A stretch of DNA of 22,114 bases from a virus: positions 1 to 22,114 of the IMG/VR virus record IMGVR_UViG_3300007541_000257; one strand, given 5' to 3'. Position 1 is the first letter of the stretch. Each line of letters begins with the position of its first letter. Below are positions 11,590-19,621 of the stretch, piece by piece. Both the position numbers and the translations under genes were made by a program. The notes beneath the pieces are model-generated. The model searched no databases, was not told where the DNA came from, and was given only the letters and a program-made list of their open reading frames with translations.

Positions 11590-12378
11590 TTAACTATCCC
11601 AGACCATTTGGAGTTCTACTTTAGTGCCATCACGATCTACGAATCTTTCTGTCACCAATCTAGCAACACCTTCTAGTTCTTTATCTGGTATAATAAAAAT
11701 ATTATCCATGTTGCTAATGAAGTAACTATGCAATGTTTTCTTCGGTACATATGCTGATCCACCTTTATTTAGAAGGGAAGTTGCAACAGAATCACGATAA
11801 CTTGGATTCAGATAATGTACATTTGCACCAAGAATTTTGTCTTCTTGATATTCTAATATGTATGATAGTGGTCTTTGATCATAAAAACGATAGTCTTGAG
11901 GATAAGCAGCACTATATCCAAAGAAACAAAACTCACCTATTGATGGAAATCTTTGTTCTGCCACACGTTCTAATTCTAAGTACAATTGATTTGCATACCA
12001 ATCTGCATCTGTATTTGGTTGACCAATTGCTTTTTCTTTGATTCTTTCTTCAATGGTTGTATAATCAAGAAGATCTTCTAGTTCATCTTCTTCATCTTCA
12101 TACCCAGAAACATAATCTTCCAGATAACTATCTGGAGATTTGACTCTTGGTGGTTTTACTCTTATTACTGATTTTGGATGATAACTCTTTTCATACTTAG
12201 GATTTAACTTGATGATTAAAAGTAAGTCTTCTTTGTTTAATTTGCTGTATCCCCGAAGACCAATATACTTTGCTATTGCTTTTAACTCATCCGTGTCATG
12301 ACGCTCTAATGGAATACGATTTTTTCCATACTTAATCGTAACAGCAAGTTTATCTATGAATGATTGTGACTTTGCCAT
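11590..12378 (-). CDS. 2: Probable DNA end protector gp2
   Basis: A 262-residue protein (T4 gp2 has 274). Residues about 28-55 (TDELKAIAKYIGLRGYSKL) look like a SAP/HeH-type helix-turn-helix. After an acidic linker, the C-terminal domain contains GEFCFFGYSAAYPQDYRFYD, then PLSYILEYQEDKILGANVHYLNPSYR, a pattern of T4-type virion proteins. The order 2-4-53 region of T4 supports gp2, the protein bound to packaged DNA ends that blocks RecBCD. The Shine-Dalgarno AGGAG (12383-12387, minus) supports the start. Recognition is from context and partial similarity, so another virion protein remains possible. Confidence 0.6.
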   Translation of the reverse strand: MAKSQSFIDKLAVTIKYGKNRIPLERHDTDELKAIAKYIGLRGYSKLNKEDLLLIIKLNPKYEKSYHPKSVIRVKPPRVKSPDSYLEDYVSGYEDEEDELEDLLDYTTIEERIKEKAIGQPNTDADWYANQLYLELERVAEQRFPSIGEFCFFGYSAAYPQDYRFYDQRPLSYILEYQEDKILGANVHYLNPSYRDSVATSLLNKGGSAYVPKKTLHSYFISNMDNIFIIPDKELEGVARLVTERFVDRDGTKVELQMVWDS

Positions 12379-12815
12379 TATACTCCTAAGTCGTCTTCTG
12401 TCATGATCTTGAATTCATAATTACGATCAGCACAGAACTCTCTTGCTGCTTTCCACTTTGCTTGATTAACTACCCAAGTCTTTACAGAATTGGCCCATGC
12501 CTTTGTTCTTCTCTTGGGGTTTTGCGGTGGCATTTCTACTTGTCTTTTGGGTTTGATTTCAACAACTACTGTTCTGTACTTTCCAGTTTTATCTTTGTAC
12601 TTGATAAAAAAGTCTGGGAAGTAACGGTGAACTCTATTGTCAACTGGTGAGACATAAGGAATCCAAAATTCTTCTGATTGCCATTGATCAACTTCTTCCG
12701 TTAGATCACAATACCTCATGAACTTTCTTTCCCACAAAGAACGATAAACGATGTTTGTGGGATCGCCTTTATACTTTATTGGGTTCTCTGGAAGATAGCG
12801 TCCATGATATGACAT
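12378..12815 (-). CDS. 4: Head completion protein gp4
   Basis: A 145-residue protein (T4 gp4 has 150). The start at 12815, MSYHGRYLPENPIKYKGDPT, is the family N-terminus; a longer frame to 12878 would run across the divergent promoter region. The conserved NIVYRSLWERKFMRYCD, the HRYFPDFFIKYKD strand and VVVEIKPKRQ show a TnsA-like nuclease core with Asp68, Glu86 and Lys88. gp4 joins the filled head to the neck. It is the first gene of the minus-strand late operon, preceded by TCTAAATA 25 nt upstream, and its stop overlaps the gp2 start. Confidence 0.9.
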   Translation of the reverse strand: MSYHGRYLPENPIKYKGDPTNIVYRSLWERKFMRYCDLTEEVDQWQSEEFWIPYVSPVDNRVHRYFPDFFIKYKDKTGKYRTVVVEIKPKRQVEMPPQNPKRRTKAWANSVKTWVVNQAKWKAAREFCADRNYEFKIMTEDDLGV

Positions 12816-12823
12816 ACATATAA

Positions 12824-12848
12824 TATAAGTAGTTTCCAAGTATTTAGA
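12824..12848. promoter_or_regulatory. Divergent late promoter region
   Basis: On the minus strand TCTAAATA (12848 to 12841) matches the T4 late element TATAAATA at 7 of 8 positions and lies 25 nt before the gp4 start. On the plus strand TATAAGTA (12824-12831) also matches 7 of 8 and lies before the gene at 12848. Two late operons would thus diverge from a 32-bp gap. Confidence 0.5.
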
Positions 12849-13738
12849 TGGCAGAGTCCGCCGAACTCTATTATGCAAAGATGTCTCAAGTTTCCGCTAT
12901 CATTGGGAAACTGTCTCAAACATCTCAGTTCATGGTAAATCTAAACTTGGCAGCAAATGGTCAAGGTGTTAATCAACATTTAACAAATTCTGGATTACTT
13001 ACTAACCCAAAGTCTTATGACTTTCTTTGTTCTGACGTGACTCTTCCTGGTTCATCATTTGATATGAGTGAAGAGAGTGGTAGTCGCCAAGGTATGATTG
13101 AAAGATTTGCGACGAGAAGAATATATACAGATTTTGATTTGACTTTCTATGTTGATGATAATTACAACTCACTTCGTCTTTTGGAAGAGTGGATGAATTA
13201 TATTGATCCAATCCATTCATCTGCTGGTGCATATCAAGGATCTGGTAATGGACAAACTGGATTTAATGGTAGTAATAATTTTTACAGAATGAAGTATCCA
13301 AATGAATATAAAAAAGATATATCAGTAGTTAAGTTTGAAAGAAACTTCCTGGCAAATCCAAGTATTAGTGATTCTGGTTTTAGACCACAATCATTAGTAA
13401 AGTATACATTCATTGATGCGTTCCCAATGAATATTGTTGCCATTCCATTTTCTTATGAGTCTAGTACTATCACAAAGGTTACTGCCTCATTTAATTATAC
13501 TAGGTACATTGTAGAGAAGACTAGATTTGATACGCCAACCACAACTCCTAGCGGAGCACCCACAACGAATCCAGCAAATCCAGATCAACCAGTTAGGGGA
13601 CAAACTAGTCCACAATCTATTACTGATTCTGTTAGTGAAATTAGAGAAATGATAATCAGATCCCAAAATAGAATTAGAGAACAGGGTGGAACTCCTGCTA
13701 CTGCAGAAATAGCAGGACCACCTTCACCAATGAACTAA
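12848..13738 (+). CDS. 54: Tail-tube-fold baseplate protein, gp54-like
   Basis: A 296-residue protein (T4 gp54 has 320). The body has the pattern of tube proteins: SDVTLPGSSFD, then RRIYTDFDLTFYVDDNYNSL, then a helix LRLLEEWMNYI, and near residue 200 YTFIDAFPMNIVAIPFSYES, then VTASFNYTRYIV. This is the strand order of gp19/gp54-type domains. The last 65 or so residues are a Pro/Thr-rich linker and an Arg/Glu helix. It probably initiates the tail tube on the baseplate hub. A start at 12881 (MSQVSAIIGK) is an alternative. Position next to gp48's operon and gp26 supports a baseplate role; the main tail tube gp19 is the alternative identity. Confidence 0.6.
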   Translation: MAESAELYYAKMSQVSAIIGKLSQTSQFMVNLNLAANGQGVNQHLTNSGLLTNPKSYDFLCSDVTLPGSSFDMSEESGSRQGMIERFATRRIYTDFDLTFYVDDNYNSLRLLEEWMNYIDPIHSSAGAYQGSGNGQTGFNGSNNFYRMKYPNEYKKDISVVKFERNFLANPSISDSGFRPQSLVKYTFIDAFPMNIVAIPFSYESSTITKVTASFNYTRYIVEKTRFDTPTTTPSGAPTTNPANPDQPVRGQTSPQSITDSVSEIREMIIRSQNRIREQGGTPATAEIAGPPSPMN

Positions 13739-13741
13739 ATA
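13734..13741 (+). promoter_or_regulatory. T4-late-like promoter element before gp26
   Basis: ACTAAATA contains the stop codon of the preceding gene and lies 28 nt before the gp26 ATG. It shares the CTAAATA core with the elements at 5110 and before gp4. Confidence 0.45.
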
Positions 13742-13769
13742 ATCATACCTGAAAACTCTATAGGATATT

Positions 13770-14495
13770 ATGCCTTTACCAAAGATCTCCACACCAACAT
13801 ATGAGTTGGAATTGCCTTCATCTGGAAAGAAGATTAAATACAGACCATTTTTAGTTAGAGAAGAAAAGATTCTGATTCTTGCATTAGAGAGTGAGAATGT
13901 GGATCAGATTACAAATGCAATCAAGACAACGCTGAAAGATTGCATTCAAACTAGAGGAATTAAAGTAGAAGAACTTCCTACGTTTGATATTGAATATGTT
14001 TTCTTGAATGTACGTGGTAAGTCAGTTGGAGAATCAATTGATCTGGTTGTAACCTGTCCTGATGATGGAGAGACTACGGTTCCAGTCAAGATTTATATTG
14101 ACGAAATTTCTGTACAGAAAGATCCAAAGCACACCACAGATATTAATCTTGATGGAAAACTTACACTGCGTATGAAGTATCCATCTCTGAATCAATTTAT
14201 TCAGAACAACTTTGATTTTAATACTGATGATGAGTCTTCACTTGAGAAGTCATTTGAAATCATTGCATCCTGTATTGATATGATCTTTGATGCAGATGAG
14301 TGCTGGTCTGCTGCAGATAGTACCAAGAAAGAATTGATGTCCTGGTTAGATGGACTGAACTCAAGTCAGTTCAAGCAGATTGAAGACTTCTTTGCCACTA
14401 TGCCAAAACTTTCTCATACGTTTAAGGTTACCAATCCAAATACTGAGGTTGAAAGTGAAGTAACTCTGGAGGGACTGTCAAGTTTTTTCGGTTGA
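13770..14495 (+). CDS. 26: Baseplate hub/assembly protein gp26
   Basis: A 241-residue protein of the T4 gp26 family (208 in T4). Recognisable parts are the N-terminal YELELPSSGKKIKYRPFLVR, EEKILILALESENVDQI, CIQTRGIKVEELPTFDIEYV, VRGKSVGESIDLVVTCPDDG, and the C-terminal MSWLDGLNSSQFKQIEDFF. gp26 is needed for hub assembly, although T4 baseplate structures do not clearly contain it, so a chaperone role is likely. The last codons read AGT TTT TTC GGT TGA: T TTT TTC (14483-14489) is a canonical -1 slippery heptamer in frame, and GGAGGG lies 9 nt upstream. A -1 shift would fuse gp26 to gp51. Confidence 0.92.
   Translation: MPLPKISTPTYELELPSSGKKIKYRPFLVREEKILILALESENVDQITNAIKTTLKDCIQTRGIKVEELPTFDIEYVFLNVRGKSVGESIDLVVTCPDDGETTVPVKIYIDEISVQKDPKHTTDINLDGKLTLRMKYPSLNQFIQNNFDFNTDDESSLEKSFEIIASCIDMIFDADECWSAADSTKKELMSWLDGLNSSQFKQIEDFFATMPKLSHTFKVTNPNTEVESEVTLEGLSSFFG
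14468..14489 (+). promoter_or_regulatory. Candidate -1 programmed frameshift site
   Basis: SD-like GGAGGG (14468-14473), nine bases, then T TTT TTC (14483-14489) with TTT and TTC as gp26 codons. The next -1 codons CGG TTG ATT lead without a stop into the gp51 ATG at 14498. The spacing matches internal Shine-Dalgarno stimulators such as the one in E. coli dnaX. No strong downstream hairpin is evident. Confidence 0.6.
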
Positions 14496-14497
14496 TT

Positions 14498-14677
14498 ATG
14501 GCTCATATTGACCTTGAGTCATATTATAAATTGAATTTTGCCTTGATGCAGCATCATAAATACAGCTTAACAGAGATTGAAAATATGATGCCATGGGAGC
14601 GAGATATCTATCTTGCACTTCTGAATCAACACATTGAAGAGGAAAATCTAAAAGCACAGCAGCAGGCAAACTTATAA
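14498..14677 (+). CDS. 51: Baseplate hub assembly catalyst gp51-like
   Basis: A 59-residue protein, MAHIDLESYYKLNFALMQHH, then KYSLTEIENMMPWERDIYLALL. This matches the short proteins annotated gp51 in cyanophages; T4 gp51 is far longer (249), so the name is by tradition more than clear homology. The WERDIYLALLNQHIEEE helix strongly resembles the C-terminal parts of tail assembly chaperones made by -1 frameshift. No Shine-Dalgarno lies within range of the ATG (GGAGGG is 24 nt away), and the start is two bases after the gp26 stop. Expression may come from coupling, from frameshifting, or both. Confidence 0.75.
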   Translation: MAHIDLESYYKLNFALMQHHKYSLTEIENMMPWERDIYLALLNQHIEEENLKAQQQANL

Positions 14678-16249
14678 ATGTTTGAATCCATCTTTCCTTT
14701 TAAAAAACTTGGTAGCAAAATTAAATCGCTAAAGAAAAAGAAAGCGATGGATTTTGTCACTGGTGGACAAGCACCAGGTGCATCCATAGTGTCTGGTGCA
14801 AAAAATAATATTGTCAGTTTTCAAAGGAATAATATATCTCCACCTAGTCAGAATAATCTTGGTTCTGTAATTAATAATATTTCAAATACTCAGACTTATG
14901 GTAGAGCAACTGGTTATGATATTTTAGATTTCTTTGGGTCTAAGAAAACAGAAAGAAGACTACGAAAGAGTGTACAAAGACTTAGGAATTCTCTGGCAGA
15001 GACTTTTGAGATTGCTAAGTTTTTGAGAATCACAATCAATAGAATTGCCAAGCAGTTAAAAGATATCCCATCCATCTCTGGTGGAGGTGGTGGGGGTGGT
15101 GCCTTAGGTTTAATAATGGGTCTTATTGGTGGAGTTGTAAAATTAATAGGATCTGTAATCGGACAACTTGCTGGTTGGGTCATTTCATTATTTGCTAGAA
15201 TAGGATTAGGTGGAGTAGCAAAAAGTCTTTTACCAAAGATTGCTCTTGGTGGTATGGGAGTGCTTGGTGTTCTTGGACTTGGCGATACATTTATGAATAA
15301 AGTTCAAGCACAAGAAAATGAACTTGACATTCAAAGAAATACAGAAAAAAATACAGTAGAAAAGCAAACTAAATCTGCAGACACATTTGAAAAAATTATT
15401 AATAAGTTCAAACAAGCAGTAGATTTATTATTGTCTGGTGGAAAAGCAAAGAGGAATGGTGATGAAGGTGTGAGTCCAAGCGGTGGATTGATGGGAGAAG
15501 AGAGAACCACTCAATCAAATGCAGCATCCACTAGTGCATCACAAAAACAAGTTGCAGACGTTCTTACTGGTGAATTTAAACGTCAGGGATTGTCAGAGGA
15601 AGGGGCGAGACTTGCTACTGCAGAAATAGGTAGAGAGAATAGTTTACGCAAAGATTTAATACTTGGCACTCACATGGACAATGGTGTTAAGGCTTATGGT
15701 GCAGTGAGTTGGCAAGGTGGCAGAGAAAAAGTCCTTATGGATGAATTGAGAGCAAGAGGTATTGATCCAAGTGAAGCGGGACTAAAAGAAAGTGGTGATG
15801 AAGGAATTAAAGCAAATGCCGCTGCAATGATTAAGGAGATTCAATCAAGAGGTCATACTGAACTCTTGAGTCTCCTTCAGAAACAAACACTTAATGATGC
15901 AGAAAGGGACAAAGTTCGTCAATTATTCAAAGATAAGTATTTTGTTTATAATCAAAGTATACCATTACAAAGATCAAGAAACTGGTTTGATACAATCCAG
16001 GGAATGTATGGTGTAAATCCGAGTTCAACTCAAGTACGACAACCAGGAAGAATACCATCAAATCCAGAAGTATCAGTAATACAAGTACCTGGTGATTCTG
16101 GCGGAGTTCAGGCGGCATCTTCATCTGGAGGAGCACCATTAATACCTTCTCAAGTTAAGGGTCCATCAATTGCATTCTTACCTTCTAATAATTTTGATAG
16201 TTATGCTGGGTTGAGTGCAAAGATGATATACAACATTGTTGAGGCATAA
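14678..16249 (+). CDS. Tape-measure-like virion protein with lysozyme-like domain
   Basis: A 523-residue protein. Residues 1-130 are basic and helical. A Gly tract (135-141) leads into a hydrophobic region (142-205, such as LIMGLIGGVVKLIGSVIGQL) typical of tape measure proteins. Residues about 285-430 form a lysozyme-like domain: VADVLTGEFKRQGLSEEGAR, AEIGRENS with candidate catalytic Glu316, and YGAVSWQGGREKVL, as in phage tail lysozymes. The C-terminus is a Ser/Gly/Pro-rich linker. It follows the gp26/gp51 pair and precedes the M23 protein and gp27-like hub, the place of a tape measure. It could serve T4 gp29's role and cut peptidoglycan during DNA entry. Confidence 0.7.
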   Translation: MFESIFPFKKLGSKIKSLKKKKAMDFVTGGQAPGASIVSGAKNNIVSFQRNNISPPSQNNLGSVINNISNTQTYGRATGYDILDFFGSKKTERRLRKSVQRLRNSLAETFEIAKFLRITINRIAKQLKDIPSISGGGGGGGALGLIMGLIGGVVKLIGSVIGQLAGWVISLFARIGLGGVAKSLLPKIALGGMGVLGVLGLGDTFMNKVQAQENELDIQRNTEKNTVEKQTKSADTFEKIINKFKQAVDLLLSGGKAKRNGDEGVSPSGGLMGEERTTQSNAASTSASQKQVADVLTGEFKRQGLSEEGARLATAEIGRENSLRKDLILGTHMDNGVKAYGAVSWQGGREKVLMDELRARGIDPSEAGLKESGDEGIKANAAAMIKEIQSRGHTELLSLLQKQTLNDAERDKVRQLFKDKYFVYNQSIPLQRSRNWFDTIQGMYGVNPSSTQVRQPGRIPSNPEVSVIQVPGDSGGVQAASSSGGAPLIPSQVKGPSIAFLPSNNFDSYAGLSAKMIYNIVEA

Positions 16250-16254
16250 GGGAC

Positions 16255-18111
16255 ATGATCACTCTCATAAAGTCTCCACTCAAAAATTCAGCAAATAATA
16301 TTGTTGCCTCGCCCCAGACTAGAATGGTCAAGGCACTAGACTTTGACAAGAAGTCTGAGTATAAAAAATTTATCAAATGGATAGACTCTAGTACTAAAGA
16401 TCTAGAGAAGATAAAAATTCCATCAAAGAAAGAAATCAAGAAACTAGAAAAACTAGTTCTTGAGATGGACAGAGGAGGCGGTGGCCTTGGTGGATTACTT
16501 GGGTTACTTGGTGGGATTCCAGGTATGTTTCTTCCTGGTCTTGGTGGTCCTGATATCCCATTCATTAGAAGACCAAAACCACCAAGAGGTAAACCCAAAC
16601 CAAATTCATCCAAAGGTGGAGGACCAAAAATACCAAGGTTGAATCCTAAGCAACTGGGTAGAATGAACGATTCATTCTCCAGATATATTGCTGGCAAATC
16701 AAATCTTGGTGATCGTTTTAGACTTTTTAAAGGAGGAAGAATTGGTCTGCCTGGATTGTTCACTAAGGGTGGATTCAACGCACAGGGAGCATTAAAGGGT
16801 CAAGGATTCAAACTTCCAGGATTTGGAGGTGGACAGACTGCTACTGGAGGAGCACCCAAACTTGGTGGTGGAAGCACTAAAATGGGCGGCGCTCTTAAAA
16901 ATGCAGGAGGTTTTGCTAGGAGAGCATCTGGACCAGCAAGTCTTTTGTTTGCTGGACTAGATTATCAAGATAGAAAAACAGAAGGACAAACCGAGACACA
17001 AGCAATTAGTGGTGCAACGTCAAGTGCAGTTGGTGGAGCAGTTGCTGGATCTCTTGCGACTGCGATTGCATTAACAGTAATACCAGAACCATCTACTACG
17101 GTGGCAGGTTTGATTATGCTCGGTTCACTTGCTGCATCATATTTTGGTGGTAAGGCAGCAGGAAGTCTATCAGATAAAATAACTGGGGCAAATAAAACAA
17201 TAGATGCTAACAAAAAAATAACAGAAGAAAAGCAAAAAAGTGAAAATCAATTTTCTTCTGTACTTAAAACATTTAATGAAGCAGTTGATGGTCTTCTGAC
17301 ATTCGCACAAAGTGGAAAAAAAGTTGTAGATGGAGATACTGATGATAATATTCCGTTGAATCAAAGATTATACGGAACACCAAAAGAAGGTGGTGGTTAT
17401 GAATATACAGATCCAGATACTAACATAACTCTAACACCATCAGGTTCTTATGGACAACTTCGTGGAGATCGTATCCACAAAGGAGAGGACATTGCAACAA
17501 CGGTTGGGACTCCATTGAGAGCAATTAGTGATGGTGAAATTGTTGATTCTGACTATGAAAAAGGATGGGGTAACTTCTTAGTTTTTAGAGATGATAGAGG
17601 AACTCACCACCTTTATGGTCACATGCAAGAGGGTTACAAAAGAGGTGGACCAGTTAAGAAAGGAGATATTATTGGAAAAGTCGGACTTACTGGAAGAACA
17701 GATGGACCTCACCTACATTGGGAAACTGGAACTGGGTGGAATGGGGGACAGATAACGGGTCGTTTTGATCCCATGAGTGCATATAAAATATCAGATCCAT
17801 TCTTTACTTCTAAATCTAAACCTGGAGAAGAACCAAGCAGACCATTATCTGCACCATCAGTCCCAAGAGTACAACCAACACCAGAAGCAAGATCTCGGGT
17901 GGAAGTTCCAATGACTAGATCAGGTGGAGGGCAAACTGTAATTATCACGCAGGGACAAGGTGGAGGACCACAAGTAATACCACAACAAATTCCAATCCCA
18001 ATTCCAATGGGTGGTGGAGGTGGTGGTGTCGCAGTAGCATCAATACCTGAAGTTGTCCTATTAAATAGTTTGTGGAATACTCTACTCTTAACTAAACTTT
18101 CCTCAACGTAA
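16255..18111 (+). CDS. Gly-rich virion protein with M23 peptidase domain
   Basis: A 618-residue protein. A charged helical N-terminus (about 25-72) is followed by long Gly/Pro/Lys-rich stretches (75-225) and two hydrophobic segments (about 255-305). Residues about 395-515 are a LytM/M23 zinc endopeptidase with His408 and Asp412 (HKGED), HLYGH (His456) and the HLH pair at 486-488 in GPHLHWE, so all metal and catalytic positions look intact. A Pro/Gln/Gly-rich tail follows. It probably sits in the tail tube or hub and cuts peptide cross-links at infection. Shine-Dalgarno AAGGGA supports the ATG at 16255; its stop shares one base with the next start. Confidence 0.82.
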   Translation: MITLIKSPLKNSANNIVASPQTRMVKALDFDKKSEYKKFIKWIDSSTKDLEKIKIPSKKEIKKLEKLVLEMDRGGGGLGGLLGLLGGIPGMFLPGLGGPDIPFIRRPKPPRGKPKPNSSKGGGPKIPRLNPKQLGRMNDSFSRYIAGKSNLGDRFRLFKGGRIGLPGLFTKGGFNAQGALKGQGFKLPGFGGGQTATGGAPKLGGGSTKMGGALKNAGGFARRASGPASLLFAGLDYQDRKTEGQTETQAISGATSSAVGGAVAGSLATAIALTVIPEPSTTVAGLIMLGSLAASYFGGKAAGSLSDKITGANKTIDANKKITEEKQKSENQFSSVLKTFNEAVDGLLTFAQSGKKVVDGDTDDNIPLNQRLYGTPKEGGGYEYTDPDTNITLTPSGSYGQLRGDRIHKGEDIATTVGTPLRAISDGEIVDSDYEKGWGNFLVFRDDRGTHHLYGHMQEGYKRGGPVKKGDIIGKVGLTGRTDGPHLHWETGTGWNGGQITGRFDPMSAYKISDPFFTSKSKPGEEPSRPLSAPSVPRVQPTPEARSRVEVPMTRSGGGQTVIITQGQGGGPQVIPQQIPIPIPMGGGGGGVAVASIPEVVLLNSLWNTLLLTKLSST

Positions 18112-19400
18112 TGGCAGAAGCAGTATCGGGTTTACAATATAGATCAGTCGTCTTGCAATCTCTTGATGGAGATAATGCATTTGATATTTCTAATGCTGTA
18201 TTGTCAGTAGATTATTTTGAAGATATTCTTGAACCATGTGTAACAATGACAATGCAAATCACTAATGCATATGGATTGTTCAATGGACTTCCTATTCGTG
18301 GCGGAGAGAGATTGTTCCTAGAAGCAGAGACGGCATCGGGAGAGTTCGCTGTTGACCAGATGTATGTCTACAAAGTGAGCGGACTTGAAGCAGAAAAGAC
18401 ATCCGAGAACTTTACTTTACATTTAGTCTCTAGAGAGTTTCTTACAAATGAAACTGCAAGATGTGCTACCAAGTATTCGGGAAAAGTCAATCAATCTGTA
18501 ATAAAAATTCTTAGAGAAGATTTAAAGACAACTAACTTTAAGTCTGAGAATATAGAAGAGACCTCAAATACTTTTAGTTTCATTGGAAACATGAAGAAAC
18601 CTTTGCATGTTTTGCAATGGTTGGGTCCAAAGTCTGTATCTGCTGTCACAAAGAAAACTGGAACTGACGGAAAAGATAAAACAGAACAAGGACTTGCAAA
18701 GGGAACTGCGGGATTTTTATTCTATGAAAATAAAGATGGATTCAACTTTAGAAGTATTGACAAAATTGTAACAAAAACAGAAAGTAAGTACAGTTACAAG
18801 TATAATGGAAAAGTAATTGAAGCAGGAAACATTGAAAATAATTTCTCAATTTTGAATTACTTCTTTGAAAAGAATATTGATTTAAGAAAAGCATTGCGTG
18901 TTGGAATGTACGCCAACAAAACATACTTTTATAATAGAGAGAATCATACATTCTCAATCTATGATTACTATCTCCAGGATGAAATTAAAAATGCTTCTCA
19001 ACTTGGTAATCAAGAAAGTATTGTTGTGTCTGAAGCATTAGGAAAATCATTCTCTAGAATCATGGTTAGGACTTCTGATCATGGTGTACTATCACCTGCT
19101 GGTGGTACTGCACAATCGGGAAGAGATATTTCAGATCAAGCAAAAGCATATTCTAGATACAATTTGCTGTTCACACAGGCACTAAATATTCTTATACCAT
19201 GTAACATAAATCTAAAAGTAGGAGACATAATTTATTGTGAATTCCCCGAAATGAATTCTGGAAAAACAAGAGAAATTGATTCAGAAACAAGCGGCAATTA
19301 TGTTATACGGGAGTTGAGACATCATTTTTCTGCTCAACAAAACACAACATCTCTCAAACTAATGAGAGATTCTTATGGAGTTTATGGACCAAATCAATAG
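18111..19400 (+). CDS. Baseplate hub protein, gp27-like
   Basis: A 429-residue protein (T4 gp27 has 391). N-terminal tube-like strands (YRSVVLQSLDGDNAFDISNA, YFEDILEPCVTMTMQITNAY) lead to the hub-type insertion KPLHVLQWLGPKS and GTAGFLFYENKDGFNFRSID. The C-terminal LIPCNINLKVGDIIYCEFPE and GNYVIRELRHHFS are the closing barrel seen in gp27/gpD-like hubs. gp27 forms the trimeric torus between tube and spike. Its position just before the gp5-like gene supports this. The start TAATG shares a base with the upstream stop. The family is clear at the pattern level; exact orthology to gp27 is inference. Confidence 0.75.
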   Translation: MAEAVSGLQYRSVVLQSLDGDNAFDISNAVLSVDYFEDILEPCVTMTMQITNAYGLFNGLPIRGGERLFLEAETASGEFAVDQMYVYKVSGLEAEKTSENFTLHLVSREFLTNETARCATKYSGKVNQSVIKILREDLKTTNFKSENIEETSNTFSFIGNMKKPLHVLQWLGPKSVSAVTKKTGTDGKDKTEQGLAKGTAGFLFYENKDGFNFRSIDKIVTKTESKYSYKYNGKVIEAGNIENNFSILNYFFEKNIDLRKALRVGMYANKTYFYNRENHTFSIYDYYLQDEIKNASQLGNQESIVVSEALGKSFSRIMVRTSDHGVLSPAGGTAQSGRDISDQAKAYSRYNLLFTQALNILIPCNINLKVGDIIYCEFPEMNSGKTREIDSETSGNYVIRELRHHFSAQQNTTSLKLMRDSYGVYGPNQ

Positions 19401-19405
19401 GGAGG
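19401..19405 (+). promoter_or_regulatory. Strong Shine-Dalgarno for the CP12-like gene
   Basis: GGAGG lies three bases before the ATG at 19409, and extends from AGGGAGGAA. It is the strongest ribosome site seen in this late operon and suggests high expression of the small protein. Confidence 0.6.
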
Positions 19406-19408
19406 AAC

Positions 19409-19621
19409 ATGGAAAACATTGATCAGCACATTAGAAAGGATGAGGATCTTCTGAGTGATCCCACTATTTCTGCACAGTCAAGAAGACATACGGAAGAAGA
19501 ATTAGAAGCACTGAAAGCATATAAAGAGAACCATCCAGGGGAAACTCATGACCCCACACCATTAGAACTCTATTGTGATACACATCCTGATGCGTCCGAA
19601 TGTAGAGTTTACGACGACTGA
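19409..19621 (+). CDS. cp12: CP12-like Calvin cycle regulator
   Basis: A 70-residue acidic protein. Its C-terminus, DPTPLELYCDTHPDASECRV followed by YDD, matches the CP12 C-terminal region, including the Cys56-X8-Cys65 pair that forms the GAPDH-binding disulphide and the final Tyr-Asp-Asp. The N-terminal cysteine pair that engages phosphoribulokinase in host CP12 is absent, and the usual AWD-VEE motif is replaced by RRHTEEELEAL. CP12 inactivates GAPDH and PRK and so slows carbon fixation; cyanophage CP12 is a recognised auxiliary gene. Here it lies inside the structural operon between gp27-like and gp5-like genes. The assignment rests on the C-terminal motif. Confidence 0.8.
   Translation: MENIDQHIRKDEDLLSDPTISAQSRRHTEEELEALKAYKENHPGETHDPTPLELYCDTHPDASECRVYDD

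Noticed and set aside
14490-14530. Downstream stem-loop stimulating the gp26 frameshift (CTCA/TGAG or TGAC/GTCA)
   Set aside because: Only 4-bp stems can be drawn, too weak to count as evidence. The upstream SD-like element is the better candidate stimulator.
15070-15115. Gly-codon tract with a run of G as a second frameshift site
   Set aside because: The frame continues through the tract into a conserved-looking domain, no alternative frame opens, and the heptamer pattern is not met.
16185-16778. Minus-strand open frame of 197 codons, Pro/Gly-rich
   Set aside because: It is the antisense of a Gly/Pro-rich coding region of the M23 protein, which stays open by composition.
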